This document shows positions 25,500-34,600 of a stretch of 64,000 nt of DNA, one piece after another. This stretch comes from JBAXZR01 sp041670165 (GTDB lineage: Bacteria > Bacillota > Clostridia > Christensenellales > UBA1242). Both the position numbers and the translations under genes were made by a program. The number at the start of each line of letters is the position of its first letter. The first letter of the stretch is position 1. The notes beneath the pieces are model-generated. The model had not been told where the DNA came from. It saw only the letters and a list, made by a program, of their open reading frames with translations, and made no database searches. Where the stretch lies: contig JBAXZR010000002.1 in the NCBI GenBank assembly GCA_041670165.1, positions 1 through 64,000 of the forward strand. Direction: 5' to 3'.

Positions 25500-26954
25500 A
25501 TGTTTAATCCATACGAAGCCAAAATTCCTACAAAAAATAAGTTATTGTATGCAAGCGGTTCATTTGGAAGCGGTTTTTTGTTTACATTGGTTTCTTCTTT
25601 TTACATGTTTTATTTAACTCAGGTGCAAGGTCTTTCAGGAACAATTGTTGGAACTTTCTTTTTGATTGCAAGGCTATGGGACGCAATAAATGATCCAATT
25701 ATGGGTGCAATTGTAACAAACACAAGGACTAGATTTGGAAAATATAGATTATGGATGATTATTGGGTGTGTTCTTACAGCAATTACTCTTGTGTTGATGT
25801 TTTCAAATGTAAACATGAATTTGTCGCAAAAATATCAATATTATCTTTCTATATATATAATATGGGGAATGGCTTTTACACTTGTTGAAATTCCTTATTG
25901 GTCTCTTATTCCTGTCATGACAAAAAATGAAACTGAAAGAAGTTCAATAAGTGCCATGACTCAAATTTTAAATTCAATATCTACTGTTTTTGTTTCTATT
26001 CTTGTTCCAATTTCTTTGATTTCAATTTGGGGTTCGCAAAACAATTCCAAGGGCTATTTTATAATTGCTTTAGTCGTTGCTGTTTTGTATTTAGGAGCAA
26101 TGCTTACAAGTGCCTTAACATTCAATGAAAAGAGAACACTTGTTGAAAGAAGATATTCAATTAAATCAATGTTTTTTGCCTTTAAAAAAAATGATCAGGC
26201 AATTTCAATGTTTGCACCAGTTCTTCTTTTAAATATTGCGTTTGGACTGGTTTTAAATCTTGGAATATATTTTTTCTCATTTGATTTTGGTGATCCAACC
26301 AAACAAAGTGTTTTTATGATTATTGCTGGTATTGGAATGGCACTTGCAGTTTTGTCATATACGCCTCTTTCAAAAATTATTGGAAGAAAGACGGTTTTTG
26401 TTCTTTCTTGTTCATTCATAATTTGTGGTTTGTTTTTAATGTTCTTCTTTAATCAGTTCATGCATGGAAATTTAATTTATCTTTCAATGGGTGCAATGGT
26501 TGGATTGTTTGGTTTTGGTTGGATTAATGTTGCTAGAGTTGTTATGGCTGCAAGTGTATGCGATTATGCCTACAAAAAAACAGGGCAGAGAATGGATAGC
26601 CTTTGGGTAAGTGTCCTTTCATTTTCTGGCAAATTAGGAACATCGCTTGTTGCCCTTATTATTGGAATTGTCTTAGATGTTGGTGGATTTGTTGGAAAAG
26701 ATGCAACAGTTGATGTTGTTTCGGTTTATGGAATAAACTTATTAAGACTAACTATGTTTATTGTTCCAGCAGTTTTAGTTGTTTTTGCTCTTGTAACCTA
26801 TGTTAAATTTTATAGATTAGATAACAAAAAAATTTCTTTTTATTATAGAAAACAATACAAACCAAAAGTTGGGAAAGTGCATGTTGTTAAAATTAAATCA
26901 AATATAAGAAAAGAGAAACTGCAAAGTTCAGATAAAAAAGAAAAAATTTTATAA
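25500..26954 (+). CDS. GPH-family sugar:cation symporter (MFS)
   Basis: 484 aa, 12 membrane segments. The start KLLYASGSFGSGFLFTLVSSFYMFYLT and the loop LWDAINDPIMGAIVTNTRTRFGKYRLWM are diagnostic of the glycoside-pentoside-hexuronide:cation symporter family (melibiose carrier type), with the conserved Asp pair in D-A-x-N-D-P. It would import a sugar or glycoside with Na+ or H+. No glycosidase or sugar kinase is near, so the substrate is open. The C-terminal tail is unusually basic (about residues 440-484). RBS GAAAGGAAG. Confidence 0.88.
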   Translation: MFNPYEAKIPTKNKLLYASGSFGSGFLFTLVSSFYMFYLTQVQGLSGTIVGTFFLIARLWDAINDPIMGAIVTNTRTRFGKYRLWMIIGCVLTAITLVLMFSNVNMNLSQKYQYYLSIYIIWGMAFTLVEIPYWSLIPVMTKNETERSSISAMTQILNSISTVFVSILVPISLISIWGSQNNSKGYFIIALVVAVLYLGAMLTSALTFNEKRTLVERRYSIKSMFFAFKKNDQAISMFAPVLLLNIAFGLVLNLGIYFFSFDFGDPTKQSVFMIIAGIGMALAVLSYTPLSKIIGRKTVFVLSCSFIICGLFLMFFFNQFMHGNLIYLSMGAMVGLFGFGWINVARVVMAASVCDYAYKKTGQRMDSLWVSVLSFSGKLGTSLVALIIGIVLDVGGFVGKDATVDVVSVYGINLLRLTMFIVPAVLVVFALVTYVKFYRLDNKKISFYYRKQYKPKVGKVHVVKIKSNIRKEKLQSSDKKEKIL

Positions 26955-26990
26955 ATAAATAAAAAATAGTTTTTACCAAAATCAAAGTTG

Positions 26991-27021
26991 AAGTGATGGA
27001 AATGAATCCATTACTTTTTTT
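26991..27021 (+). terminator. Terminator of the symporter gene
   Basis: AAGTGATGGA / TCCATTACTT, 10 bp with one G-U pair and a 6-nt loop, then a T7 run. Confidence 0.8.
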
Positions 27022-27122
27022 ATATTTTATTGTAACAAATATTTTTTTCCGTGAATAACGATAATTCATAAATAAAGTTTTTGTAGCTTGAGAAAAATTA
27101 ACTATCGCTCTTGAATTTAATT

Positions 27123-27629
27123 TTAAAAAATGCTACAAAAAACACAAGAAAGTATGGCTGAAACAAATGTACATACAAGTGCAACTGGAATTGCATATAA
27201 AAGTCGTTTAACTTGTGTTTTTGAAAAATATATGCTTGCAACATAAAACACTGTTTCACTGCTACCCATAATTGTGCTTGCACATCTACTTATATAAGAA
27301 TCAGCTCCATGTTCCGCTATTATTGTTTTTAGTATTGCAATGCTTCCGCTTCCAGTGAAAGGTCTAAGCAAAATTAGTTCAGTTATCTCGTGCGGAATTC
27401 CAAACAAGTTTAAAGCAGGTGAACAAAAAACCACAATACTATTTAAAGCCCCACTTTCTTTAAGAACTGCAACAGAAATTAAAATTGCTGCTAAATATGG
27501 AAAGATGCTTTTGCAAAGTTCAAGTGATTTTTTTGCTCCATCAACAAAAGAAGCATAGCAATCAACTTTTTTAAGCTTTGCAAATATAAACAAGGCAACA
27601 ATTAAGATTGGAATAACATATGCACTCAA
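27123..27629 (-). CDS. spmB: Spore maturation protein B
   Basis: 168 aa, about four membrane segments, nucleoside-transporter gate-domain family. The motifs VDGAKKSLELCKSIFPYLAAIL, LLRPFTGSGSIAIL and ISRCASTIMGSSETVFYV are close to the SpmB signature (R-P-x-S-G-S-x-A ... G-R-x-A-S-T-x-x-G-S-x-x-T-x-Y). In Bacillus SpmA and SpmB are needed for full dehydration of the spore core. It lies 10 nt downstream of spmA, so the two are cotranscribed. Confidence 0.9.
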   Translation of the reverse strand: MSAYVIPILIVALFIFAKLKKVDCYASFVDGAKKSLELCKSIFPYLAAILISVAVLKESGALNSIVVFCSPALNLFGIPHEITELILLRPFTGSGSIAILKTIIAEHGADSYISRCASTIMGSSETVFYVASIYFSKTQVKRLLYAIPVALVCTFVSAILSCVFCSIF

Positions 27630-27639
27630 TTTTTCACCT

Positions 27640-28212
27640 TTATAACCTTTTTCTCTTTTTTGTTAAAAAATTTATTAAAAGACATATTCCAATTCCTAAT
27701 AATGTGGAAATGACACTTGTAAAAAGGGTTGGCAAAAAAATGTCTGAAGGATTTGTGCTACCTGCAGCAGCTCTAATTCCAACAACAGTTGTTGGAAAAA
27801 GTTGAATTGCAGTCGTGTTTATCACCATAAACAAAATCATTTGTTTTGTGGCTACTCCAGTTCTGTTGTCCATTTTTTGCATTGCATCAATTCCGCTCGG
27901 TGTCGCTGCATTTCCAAGCCCCAAAAAATTTGCAGAAAGATTAATTGATATTGCTCTTTGTGCTTCTTTTGTTGTTCCTTTGAAAAGCTTTTTTATTATT
28001 GGGGATAATATTTTTGCAAGTAAATCATTAATACCACATTTTTCTAAAATTTCCAAAATTCCCATCCAAAGTGCATAAATTCCAACAAGTTCAATGCACA
28101 ATGAAAAAGCACTTCCACTTGCATTTACCATTACTCCGACAACATTTGAAGGATTGGTATAAATCAAAGAAAATGTGCTGATAATTATCATCCAAAACCA
28201 AATCTTACTCAC
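27640..28212 (-). CDS. spmA: Spore maturation protein A
   Basis: About 190 aa with 4-5 membrane segments, partner of SpmB. ALWMGILEILEKCGINDLLAKILSPIIKKLF, NLSANFLGLGNAATPSGIDAMQ and FMVINTTAIQLFPTTVVGIRAAAGS are SpmA signatures. I set the start at GTG 28212 (SKIWFWM), where family members begin; an in-frame ATG at 28293 would add a 27-residue Lys-rich extension, but a TATACT -10-like box lies only 2 nt in front of it. Neither start has a good RBS. No dacB/dacF-type gene, often an spmAB neighbour, is present. Confidence 0.87.
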   Translation of the reverse strand: MSKIWFWMIIISTFSLIYTNPSNVVGVMVNASGSAFSLCIELVGIYALWMGILEILEKCGINDLLAKILSPIIKKLFKGTTKEAQRAISINLSANFLGLGNAATPSGIDAMQKMDNRTGVATKQMILFMVINTTAIQLFPTTVVGIRAAAGSTNPSDIFLPTLFTSVISTLLGIGICLLINFLTKKRKRL

Positions 28213-28401
28213 TCCAAAATATATGCTAGCTTGTACCTTAACTATACTTTTTTTTATTTTGTAAAATTTTTTAGTTGACAAAATGATTTTCATTAAGTAT
28301 AATGCCTTTGCAAAATAAATATAAAAAATTATGTCGAAAAATTATGTTATTTTTGAATTAAAATTTGATGATTAACAATTTGTTAATCGTTAAATAAAAA
28401 G

Positions 28402-28430
28402 TTGACAATAGCTGGCTTAATAGTTATAAT
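28402..28430 (+). promoter_or_regulatory. Consensus promoter of the lipoprotein/Rho-like operon
   Basis: TTGACA (28402-28407), exactly 17 bp, TATAAT (28425-28430): a perfect sigma-A consensus, the best in the window. It predicts a leader of about 76 nt. Confidence 0.85.
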
Positions 28431-28455
28431 TCAATCATAATTGGGAACAATTTAT

Positions 28456-28498
28456 CTACATCTTTTAAAGATGTAGAAAATGCAGTTTTCAGTTCTAC
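28456..28498 (+). promoter_or_regulatory. Structured 5' leader with two mutually exclusive hairpins
   Basis: Hairpin 1: CTACATCTT (28456-28464) pairs with AAGATGTAG (28468-28476). Hairpin 2: GTAGAA (28473-28478 region) pairs with TTCTAC (28493-28498). The GTAG of the first right arm is reused as the left arm of the second, so they cannot form together. The RBS TTGGAG follows hairpin 2 by a few bases. No T run follows either, so any switch would act on translation or stability rather than termination. Confidence 0.45.
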
Positions 28499-28513
28499 AA
28501 AATTGGAGATTAA

Positions 28514-29875
28514 ATGAAAAAGAAAATTATTCTAGCTTTATGTAGCTTAATCATGATTTGTTTTGCCTTTACAGGTTGTGCCTTAAGTGGCGGTCCTTCT
28601 ACTACTGATGTTGTTTATGGAAATGGTGGTTTGGTTGTCCAAAAAGGCAATTGGCTCTATTTTGCAGGTGGTTACGAAGCATATTCAACACTTGAACAAG
28701 GAAATAAAAACAAATTAGGAAGTGTTACAGTTAGTGCATTATATCGCACTGAAATGGGTGAAGATGGTTCTGTTGAACTTGATGAAGATGGTTACCCAAC
28801 AAATTATCAACAAGTCGTTTCAAAAGTTGTAGGTTTTGATTATGGCGGTATTTACATTTTTGGTGATCAATTGTATTTCACTTCACCAAACACAGCAAAA
28901 GACAAAGAAGGTGCATACCATTTTGATCAAGTAAGTTTCTTTAAATGTAATCTTAATGGAACTGGATTAACGGAAATTTATACAACTTCAAATTTTTCTT
29001 CAACTTGTAAATATGTTATTAACAAAATTTCTAATGTTGTAACTATTACAGTTTTAGATGGAACAAACCTTGTTAAAATTGAAGCAAATGGAAATCAAAC
29101 AACTCTAGCTGAAAATGTTACAGGTGCAATGATGGTTAACCAAGAAGATTTTGCATTAGCTTCCATAGTTCCTTCACTTTTGGACACAGCTTTCATCACA
29201 AGAGCAAGAACAGAAGAGGAAGGAAGTGGTTCAGGTGTAACTGGAAACATTCTTGAAAAAATCACAATCTCAACTGGAAGCAAAACAATTGTATCTGGCA
29301 ATGCAGACACCGCAATTGAACTTAAAGCAATCACATATAGTCGTGTGTTTTATTCAAAAACAAATAGTCTTACTTCTGACGGATACATATTTTCAAGCGG
29401 ATTCAATTCTGAACAGTCAGAAATTCAACACACTGTTATTAATGGCTTAACTAATATTATTGCTTTTGATGATAACGCAAACAGTTCATATTCAGGATTT
29501 GTATTCACAAAAGACTCAAAAGTTTATTACCAAGCATTCAATGACATGTACAATTTCACAGAACTTCTAACAACCAATTCAACAGTACTTAATTGTGTGA
29601 ATGGAAAGGTGTTTTACAAAAATGAAAGTGGTGGAGTTTCAGTCATTACAGTTGCAACAAAAATTTCTGAAGATGTTTCTGATGGTGCAACTACACTCCA
29701 ATTAGAAAATGCTTACAATATAGATTTTTCAACTAACCACATATTTTTCTTAGAAAAACAAACTGGATCATCAAATTACTATTTGTATAGATATTCTCTG
29801 TCTGATGCAGATGACAAAAGTGTTGAACTTTTGAGCAAACCTCTTGATTCAGACATTACAGATGAGGAAGAATAA
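28514..29875 (+). CDS. Surface lipoprotein, beta-propeller-like
   Basis: 453 aa. A type II signal peptide (KKK, hydrophobic core 5-19, lipobox F-T-G-C with Cys22) marks a membrane-anchored lipoprotein. The body has repeated strand pairs of the form W-L/V-Y-F (NWLYFAGG, DQLYFTSP, RVFYSKT, SKVYYQAF, GKVFYKNE, HIFFLEK) as in DUF5050-like six-bladed propellers (inference). The C-terminus is very acidic (DSDITDEEE). It is driven by the perfect promoter upstream and followed after 29 nt by the Rho-like gene, so the two probably form an operon. Ligand or partner unknown. Confidence 0.75.
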   Translation: MKKKIILALCSLIMICFAFTGCALSGGPSTTDVVYGNGGLVVQKGNWLYFAGGYEAYSTLEQGNKNKLGSVTVSALYRTEMGEDGSVELDEDGYPTNYQQVVSKVVGFDYGGIYIFGDQLYFTSPNTAKDKEGAYHFDQVSFFKCNLNGTGLTEIYTTSNFSSTCKYVINKISNVVTITVLDGTNLVKIEANGNQTTLAENVTGAMMVNQEDFALASIVPSLLDTAFITRARTEEEGSGSGVTGNILEKITISTGSKTIVSGNADTAIELKAITYSRVFYSKTNSLTSDGYIFSSGFNSEQSEIQHTVINGLTNIIAFDDNANSSYSGFVFTKDSKVYYQAFNDMYNFTELLTTNSTVLNCVNGKVFYKNESGGVSVITVATKISEDVSDGATTLQLENAYNIDFSTNHIFFLEKQTGSSNYYLYRYSLSDADDKSVELLSKPLDSDITDEEE

Positions 29876-29904
29876 AACAAGAATATAGACATAAGGAGAG
29901 CAAA

Positions 29905-31095
29905 GTGAAAGAAAAACTCGATACGATTTTAGGAGAACTAAGCAAGTTGGGCGTACATGATTTAAGAGAAATCGCACGCAGTTATGGTATTTTTGCTCCA
30001 ACTCTTCTGAAAAGAGAAGAATTGCTAGAAAGAATTGCCGATAAAATGTGTGGAAAGGAAAATCCTAATAAAGGAAAGCTACCAACTAAAAGAGGCAGAC
30101 CTCCAAAAACGAAATTTATTTCGAAAATTAGAATAGATGTGCCTAGTAAGTTGGCATTCATGTCTGATGCAATTTTCTCGAATGATTGTTTTCAAACATT
30201 GCCTGATTTTGAAGCAGCTTTATTTTTTAAGGAAGATAATGGAACTTCAACAAAAAGTGCAATTGTTCAAGGAATACTTCAATCTGTTGATAATGGTGAA
30301 AATAACTACTTTTTCGCAATTAACAAGCTTACTAAAAAATTTGAAGCAGTTGTTTTTGTGCCAAAAATCTTTGTTACAGAGTATTCTTTGAAATATGGTG
30401 ATAAAATTAAAGGTTCATGTGTTGAATCTGACAATTCAACCTCAATGATGCTTACAAGTATTTTGCAAGTTAATGAAATGGAACCAAAACTTAATTCTGA
30501 AAGAACTATTCACGGCTTTGAAGATGGAAAATTTCCAGTTGAACAAATTGCTATTGATGAATTTAAACCTTTACAAGGTGAAAGAATTTTAGTTTTAGCA
30601 AAAAACAAGAAGAATATTTTTCAAAATGCAATTAATATTGCAGAAAAAATTGCATCTAAAGTTGACAAAGTAATTCTTGTTGGTGTTGAACTAACTCAAG
30701 AAATGTTCTCTATTGCAAAAAATGCAAAAAATATTGATATTTTAATTTCTGAATATGGTGATCCTCTTTCAGTAAGTTGCAATAGAATATTAGCAAGTAT
30801 TGACTATGCACAAGCTCTTCTAAGTGAAGGTAAAAATGTTGCTCTTATATCATATGACTTGATGAACCAAACCAAAATTCTAGATACAAAACTTGGTCAA
30901 TTTGAAAAAGAAAATGTATATGGTTTTAGAGAAAAAACAGTTTTGCAAATTAAAAAGATTTTTTCCATTGCAAAAGCAACAGAAAATAATGATGGTAGCA
31001 TAACTTCAATTGCAATTTGTGATGAATCTGAAAAAAATAATTCATTTATTGAAAACAATTTTGTTTCAGTTGCTTCTCAAATTATTAATCTATAA
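29905..31095 (+). CDS. Rho-like protein lacking the ATPase motifs (pseudo-Rho)
   Basis: 396 aa, GTG start with AAGGAG 6 nt upstream. Residues 6-45 look like the Rho N-terminal domain (LSKLGVHDLREIARSYGI...KREELLERI); RGRPPK at 63-68 is an AT-hook core. Next comes an S1/cold-shock-like part (GDKIKGS, LTSILQVNEM) and then a segment collinear with the Rho motor: FKPLQGERILVLA corresponds to SPIGRGQRGLIVA, ILISEYGDP to VVASTFDEP, and ALLSEGKNVALISYD to RLVEHKKDVIILLD. The P-loop (PPKAGKT) is replaced by KNKKN, the catalytic DERPEE by GVELTQE, and Walker B is altered. The tail after residue about 390 is missing. It may bind RNA or join Rho hexamers without ATPase activity (inference). Confidence 0.7.
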   Translation: MKEKLDTILGELSKLGVHDLREIARSYGIFAPTLLKREELLERIADKMCGKENPNKGKLPTKRGRPPKTKFISKIRIDVPSKLAFMSDAIFSNDCFQTLPDFEAALFFKEDNGTSTKSAIVQGILQSVDNGENNYFFAINKLTKKFEAVVFVPKIFVTEYSLKYGDKIKGSCVESDNSTSMMLTSILQVNEMEPKLNSERTIHGFEDGKFPVEQIAIDEFKPLQGERILVLAKNKKNIFQNAINIAEKIASKVDKVILVGVELTQEMFSIAKNAKNIDILISEYGDPLSVSCNRILASIDYAQALLSEGKNVALISYDLMNQTKILDTKLGQFEKENVYGFREKTVLQIKKIFSIAKATENNDGSITSIAICDESEKNNSFIENNFVSVASQIINL

Positions 31096-31100
31096 AATTT

Positions 31101-31128
31101 AGCTAGCCTTAATAGGCTAGTTTTTTTT
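31101..31128 (+). terminator. Terminator of the lipoprotein/Rho-like operon
   Basis: CTAGCC / GGCTAG with a 6-nt loop and a T8 run; two extra A-U/G-U pairs extend the stem. Confidence 0.9.
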
Positions 31129-31139
31129 AGTATATTTAA

Positions 31140-31590
31140 CAAATTTTTTTATTTAGTTTATTATTTAAAAATTATTCTATAAAAAAAATACAAATTGAAA
31201 ATTTAAAATTAAAAATTATAAATATAAAATTAATATACAAACAATTTTATTGACAACAGATATTTATTTAAAAAAAATAAAAATAATTTTAAAATAGTAA
31301 ATAATAATTTTTATATTGTCCCGCAATTAAAAAAAAGAATTACAATTTGTTTGTAAAAGCAACATTAATTTGACTTATTTTTATGTAAATACATTAACCT
31401 TTAGGCTATTTTATTTGTGGTTTTTTCACTACTTTTTTTAATATTTACAAACAAAATAGGTAAATTATTAAAATTAAATATTTTTTATTAAAATAACACA
31501 AAATATTTTAGAATTTATTTATATTTTTATTTTTATTATTTTTTATATAAATTATAATTATAACGATAAAAATATTTGCGAAAAAAAATA
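31140..31590. other. Very AT-rich gene-free stretch
   Basis: About 450 nt of almost pure A/T with many A and T tracts, so strongly bent DNA is likely. No reading frame with an RBS and no RNA gene was found. At its right end a TAAAAT box (about 31596) and, nearer the gene, TATAAT (about 31668) are possible -10 elements for the giant surface gene. Confidence 0.45.
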
Positions 31591-31686
31591 AATTATGGTA
31601 AAATGTAGATGCAAAATGGTATATCATGTAGAATTTTAAAAAAATATTTGGTTTATTAAAACTCAGTATAATTTGAGGTGTGAATA

Positions 31687-34600
31687 GTGAATGTTAAAGA
31701 TTTAATTAAAAAAATTGCTTGTACTGTAATTATATGCTGTTCTTTGTTCACAAGTGCATTTTTTTCAATGTCTATCTTGAAAGATACGATTGTTTACGCA
31801 GATGAAACAATTAGCATTCCACAAACAACAACCTTTTCTTTACCAGATGATGGTGTAAGTTTGTATGTAATCAAAATTTCTTCAACAGAAAATCCAGTTA
31901 TTGCACCCCGAATAGGAACTGACTCAGATTATTTCCCATCAAATTACACAGTTACAAAAAATGGATATGGAGCTCAAACAGATGAGCAAAAGAACATTTT
32001 TGAAGTTAATAGTGGCGACACTATTTTTCTTGCTGATAATGAGTTTTTGCTATTAGCTTTTGGAAGAAAGGGGCTAATAGACGATGAGGCAAAGTTTAAT
32101 TCTATAAGCAATGTTGGTGGAGCATGCAATGTTACACATTTTGTTGATGGTAATTCAAGCTTTGTAAATGCTAGAAAACAAAGTCCAAGTGTTGACGAAA
32201 GCAATTATTTGTATGAATACGGACATATTTTTAACAAAGATGATGCTGGTTTTGTTGAAGGCTTTCATGAATTCGTTTTTGATTATGGAACAATTTCTGA
32301 TGGCGGAGAAGTTGTTTTGGGTAATTCAAGGACTTTTAATTTTTATTTATTTGAAAAGGATACTTATAACAAAAATAATGCTAAAAATGTTGTTTTAACA
32401 CCTAATTCTGGTTTCACAACTGAAAGTGTTCAAAGCTTTGTTTCAAACGATTCTAGTTTCTACACTGAAAATTTGTTCAATTATTCAAATAAATCTATGG
32501 ATATTAACAAAATTAATTATCCAAAGTTTGTTTTTGATCCAACTAGAGTACAAGTTTCTATTGAAAAAACTTTCAACAAAGAAACAAAAAATGTAACAAT
32601 TGATTCTTCATATACAAATGGAACTGTTTATTCTCACCAAACTCCTGTAGACTCAAAGATTGTTTGGGTTTCAAGGCTTGTCGCTCAAAATTTAACGCAA
32701 ATAGAATTTTATGATATTGGTGAATATACAATTTCTTATCAATATATTTATTATAATGCTTCTCATATTAAACAAGTTTTGCCAAATCTAACCTTGTCAT
32801 TTCTAAAAGATAAAATAACTGTTTTTGGTTATCAATTGTTTTATAGCAAAGATTACACTGGCAAGGCTGAACTTAGAAAAATAATAGAAAATGAAGAAAC
32901 CGAGGCTGCAGAAACAGAATCATCAAGTTATGCTGCAGATGTTACTTATGCAATAAGTCAAAAATATAGTGACAACGCAGTTCTTTTCAAAGATGCAATT
33001 GACGGCTTTGATAAATCAAAAGTTGTTACAACAAATCAAAGTCCGTTAAAATATGATTTTGCTGGAACTCTTGATTTAACTAAATCACATTATTGGAAAA
33101 TGAATCAATGGAGTGATTATGGTAATATATACAATAGTCCAACATTGTACAGTGGTGGCAATTTTCTTTCTCCCGGAAAGTATGTCGTTGAACTTTATTA
33201 TACTTACGCAAAATATAAAAATCCAGCTACAAAAGATTATGAAGCTTCAACAATTCATAGACAGCTTTTTATATTTGAAATTACAAATGCAATGCCAGTT
33301 GTTACGGTTGAAACTTTAAAAACTGAAAATGGTGTTCTTTTAACAGACATTAATGGAGATTATATTGCTGATGAAATTTTGCAAGATGGTGAATATACTA
33401 ATCAGCCTGTCAGAATTGTTTATCCAACTGTAAATTATTTTGATTCTTCAATTCAAATATATATGAATCAAACTCAATCTCAACTTCCACTTTTAACAAA
33501 AGTTTCTGAGGAATTTGGACCAATCACAATCACCAGTTCAAATTCTGAAACTTATGAATATTCAGACCCAATAAATATTATTGATGGACAATATTTAAGT
33601 GTAAGCTTAACAGTTAAATTTGGAAAATCATATAGCTCAAGCTCAGTTAAATCTTTTACAATTGATAAAGTTGGCATTTCAAACTTAAAAACTGCACTTA
33701 TTAATAGTCAAAGAGTAAAGGAACAATATTTAGATTCTGAAAATTTTGTTTTGAATCAATCATTTTCTTTGGAATGGGACGAAAAATTAAGTGGATCAAA
33801 AACATGGTGTACTTACAAATTTATTCCACTAAGCACAGATTCAAATTATTTAAAAACATCTCCAGTTCTTCCTGGAACTGAAAAAGTTGTAATTTCTAAT
33901 GGAAGGTACCTTGATTATTCAACAACGACTGGCTCAGTTGTTATTTTAGCTGAATCTCCATACGCCAACACAGTAAATTCAAAGTATTCTGTAACAGCAA
34001 ATTCTGTTCTTGCAATAGAAGGTATTTACATATTTAGAATTTATGATCAAGCTGGAAATGAGTGTTATTATTATAAATTTTTGGACAAATCATGTCCAGT
34101 ATTTTTACAAAAAGATGAAAACGGTATTTATAGTGAACCAAAAGAGTTAAACATTGTTTCAAACACCACAACTGTTGAATGGGGAACTCATAAGGGTATT
34201 GCTTTTGGTTTATTTAATAGTGAATCTTGGACTACATACAACAATTTATCAAGCAATGATATTGACCCGTGGGTTCTTATGTTTCAAAAATCAATTTACG
34301 AAAGTGGTTATATTTCAACTACTTCACTAAACAACTCTGAAGATGTTTCTGTGCTAGTTGACTTTTTGTCTTTGCCAATCACTGGTGTAAGGGTTTTTAA
34401 AAAGAATTTTGAAGGAACAATTGAATTAGGAACTTATAATCAGTCTAATATGCAATCAGGGTATACTGCAAATGCATTAGATGAAAATGGTGATGAAAAC
34501 GAAGCATATTATAGTTTCTTTGTTATTGATCAATCAAATATTAGTGCAAATTTAACAGGTGTGTCTACAAGTGTTTTCTTTGAAACCTCACTAAATGATT

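Noticed and set aside
27640..28293. N-terminal extension of SpmA from ATG 28293
   Set aside because: It adds a Lys-rich segment that family members lack, and a -10-like box lies 2 nt before that ATG; the GTG at 28212 fits better, though it lacks an RBS.
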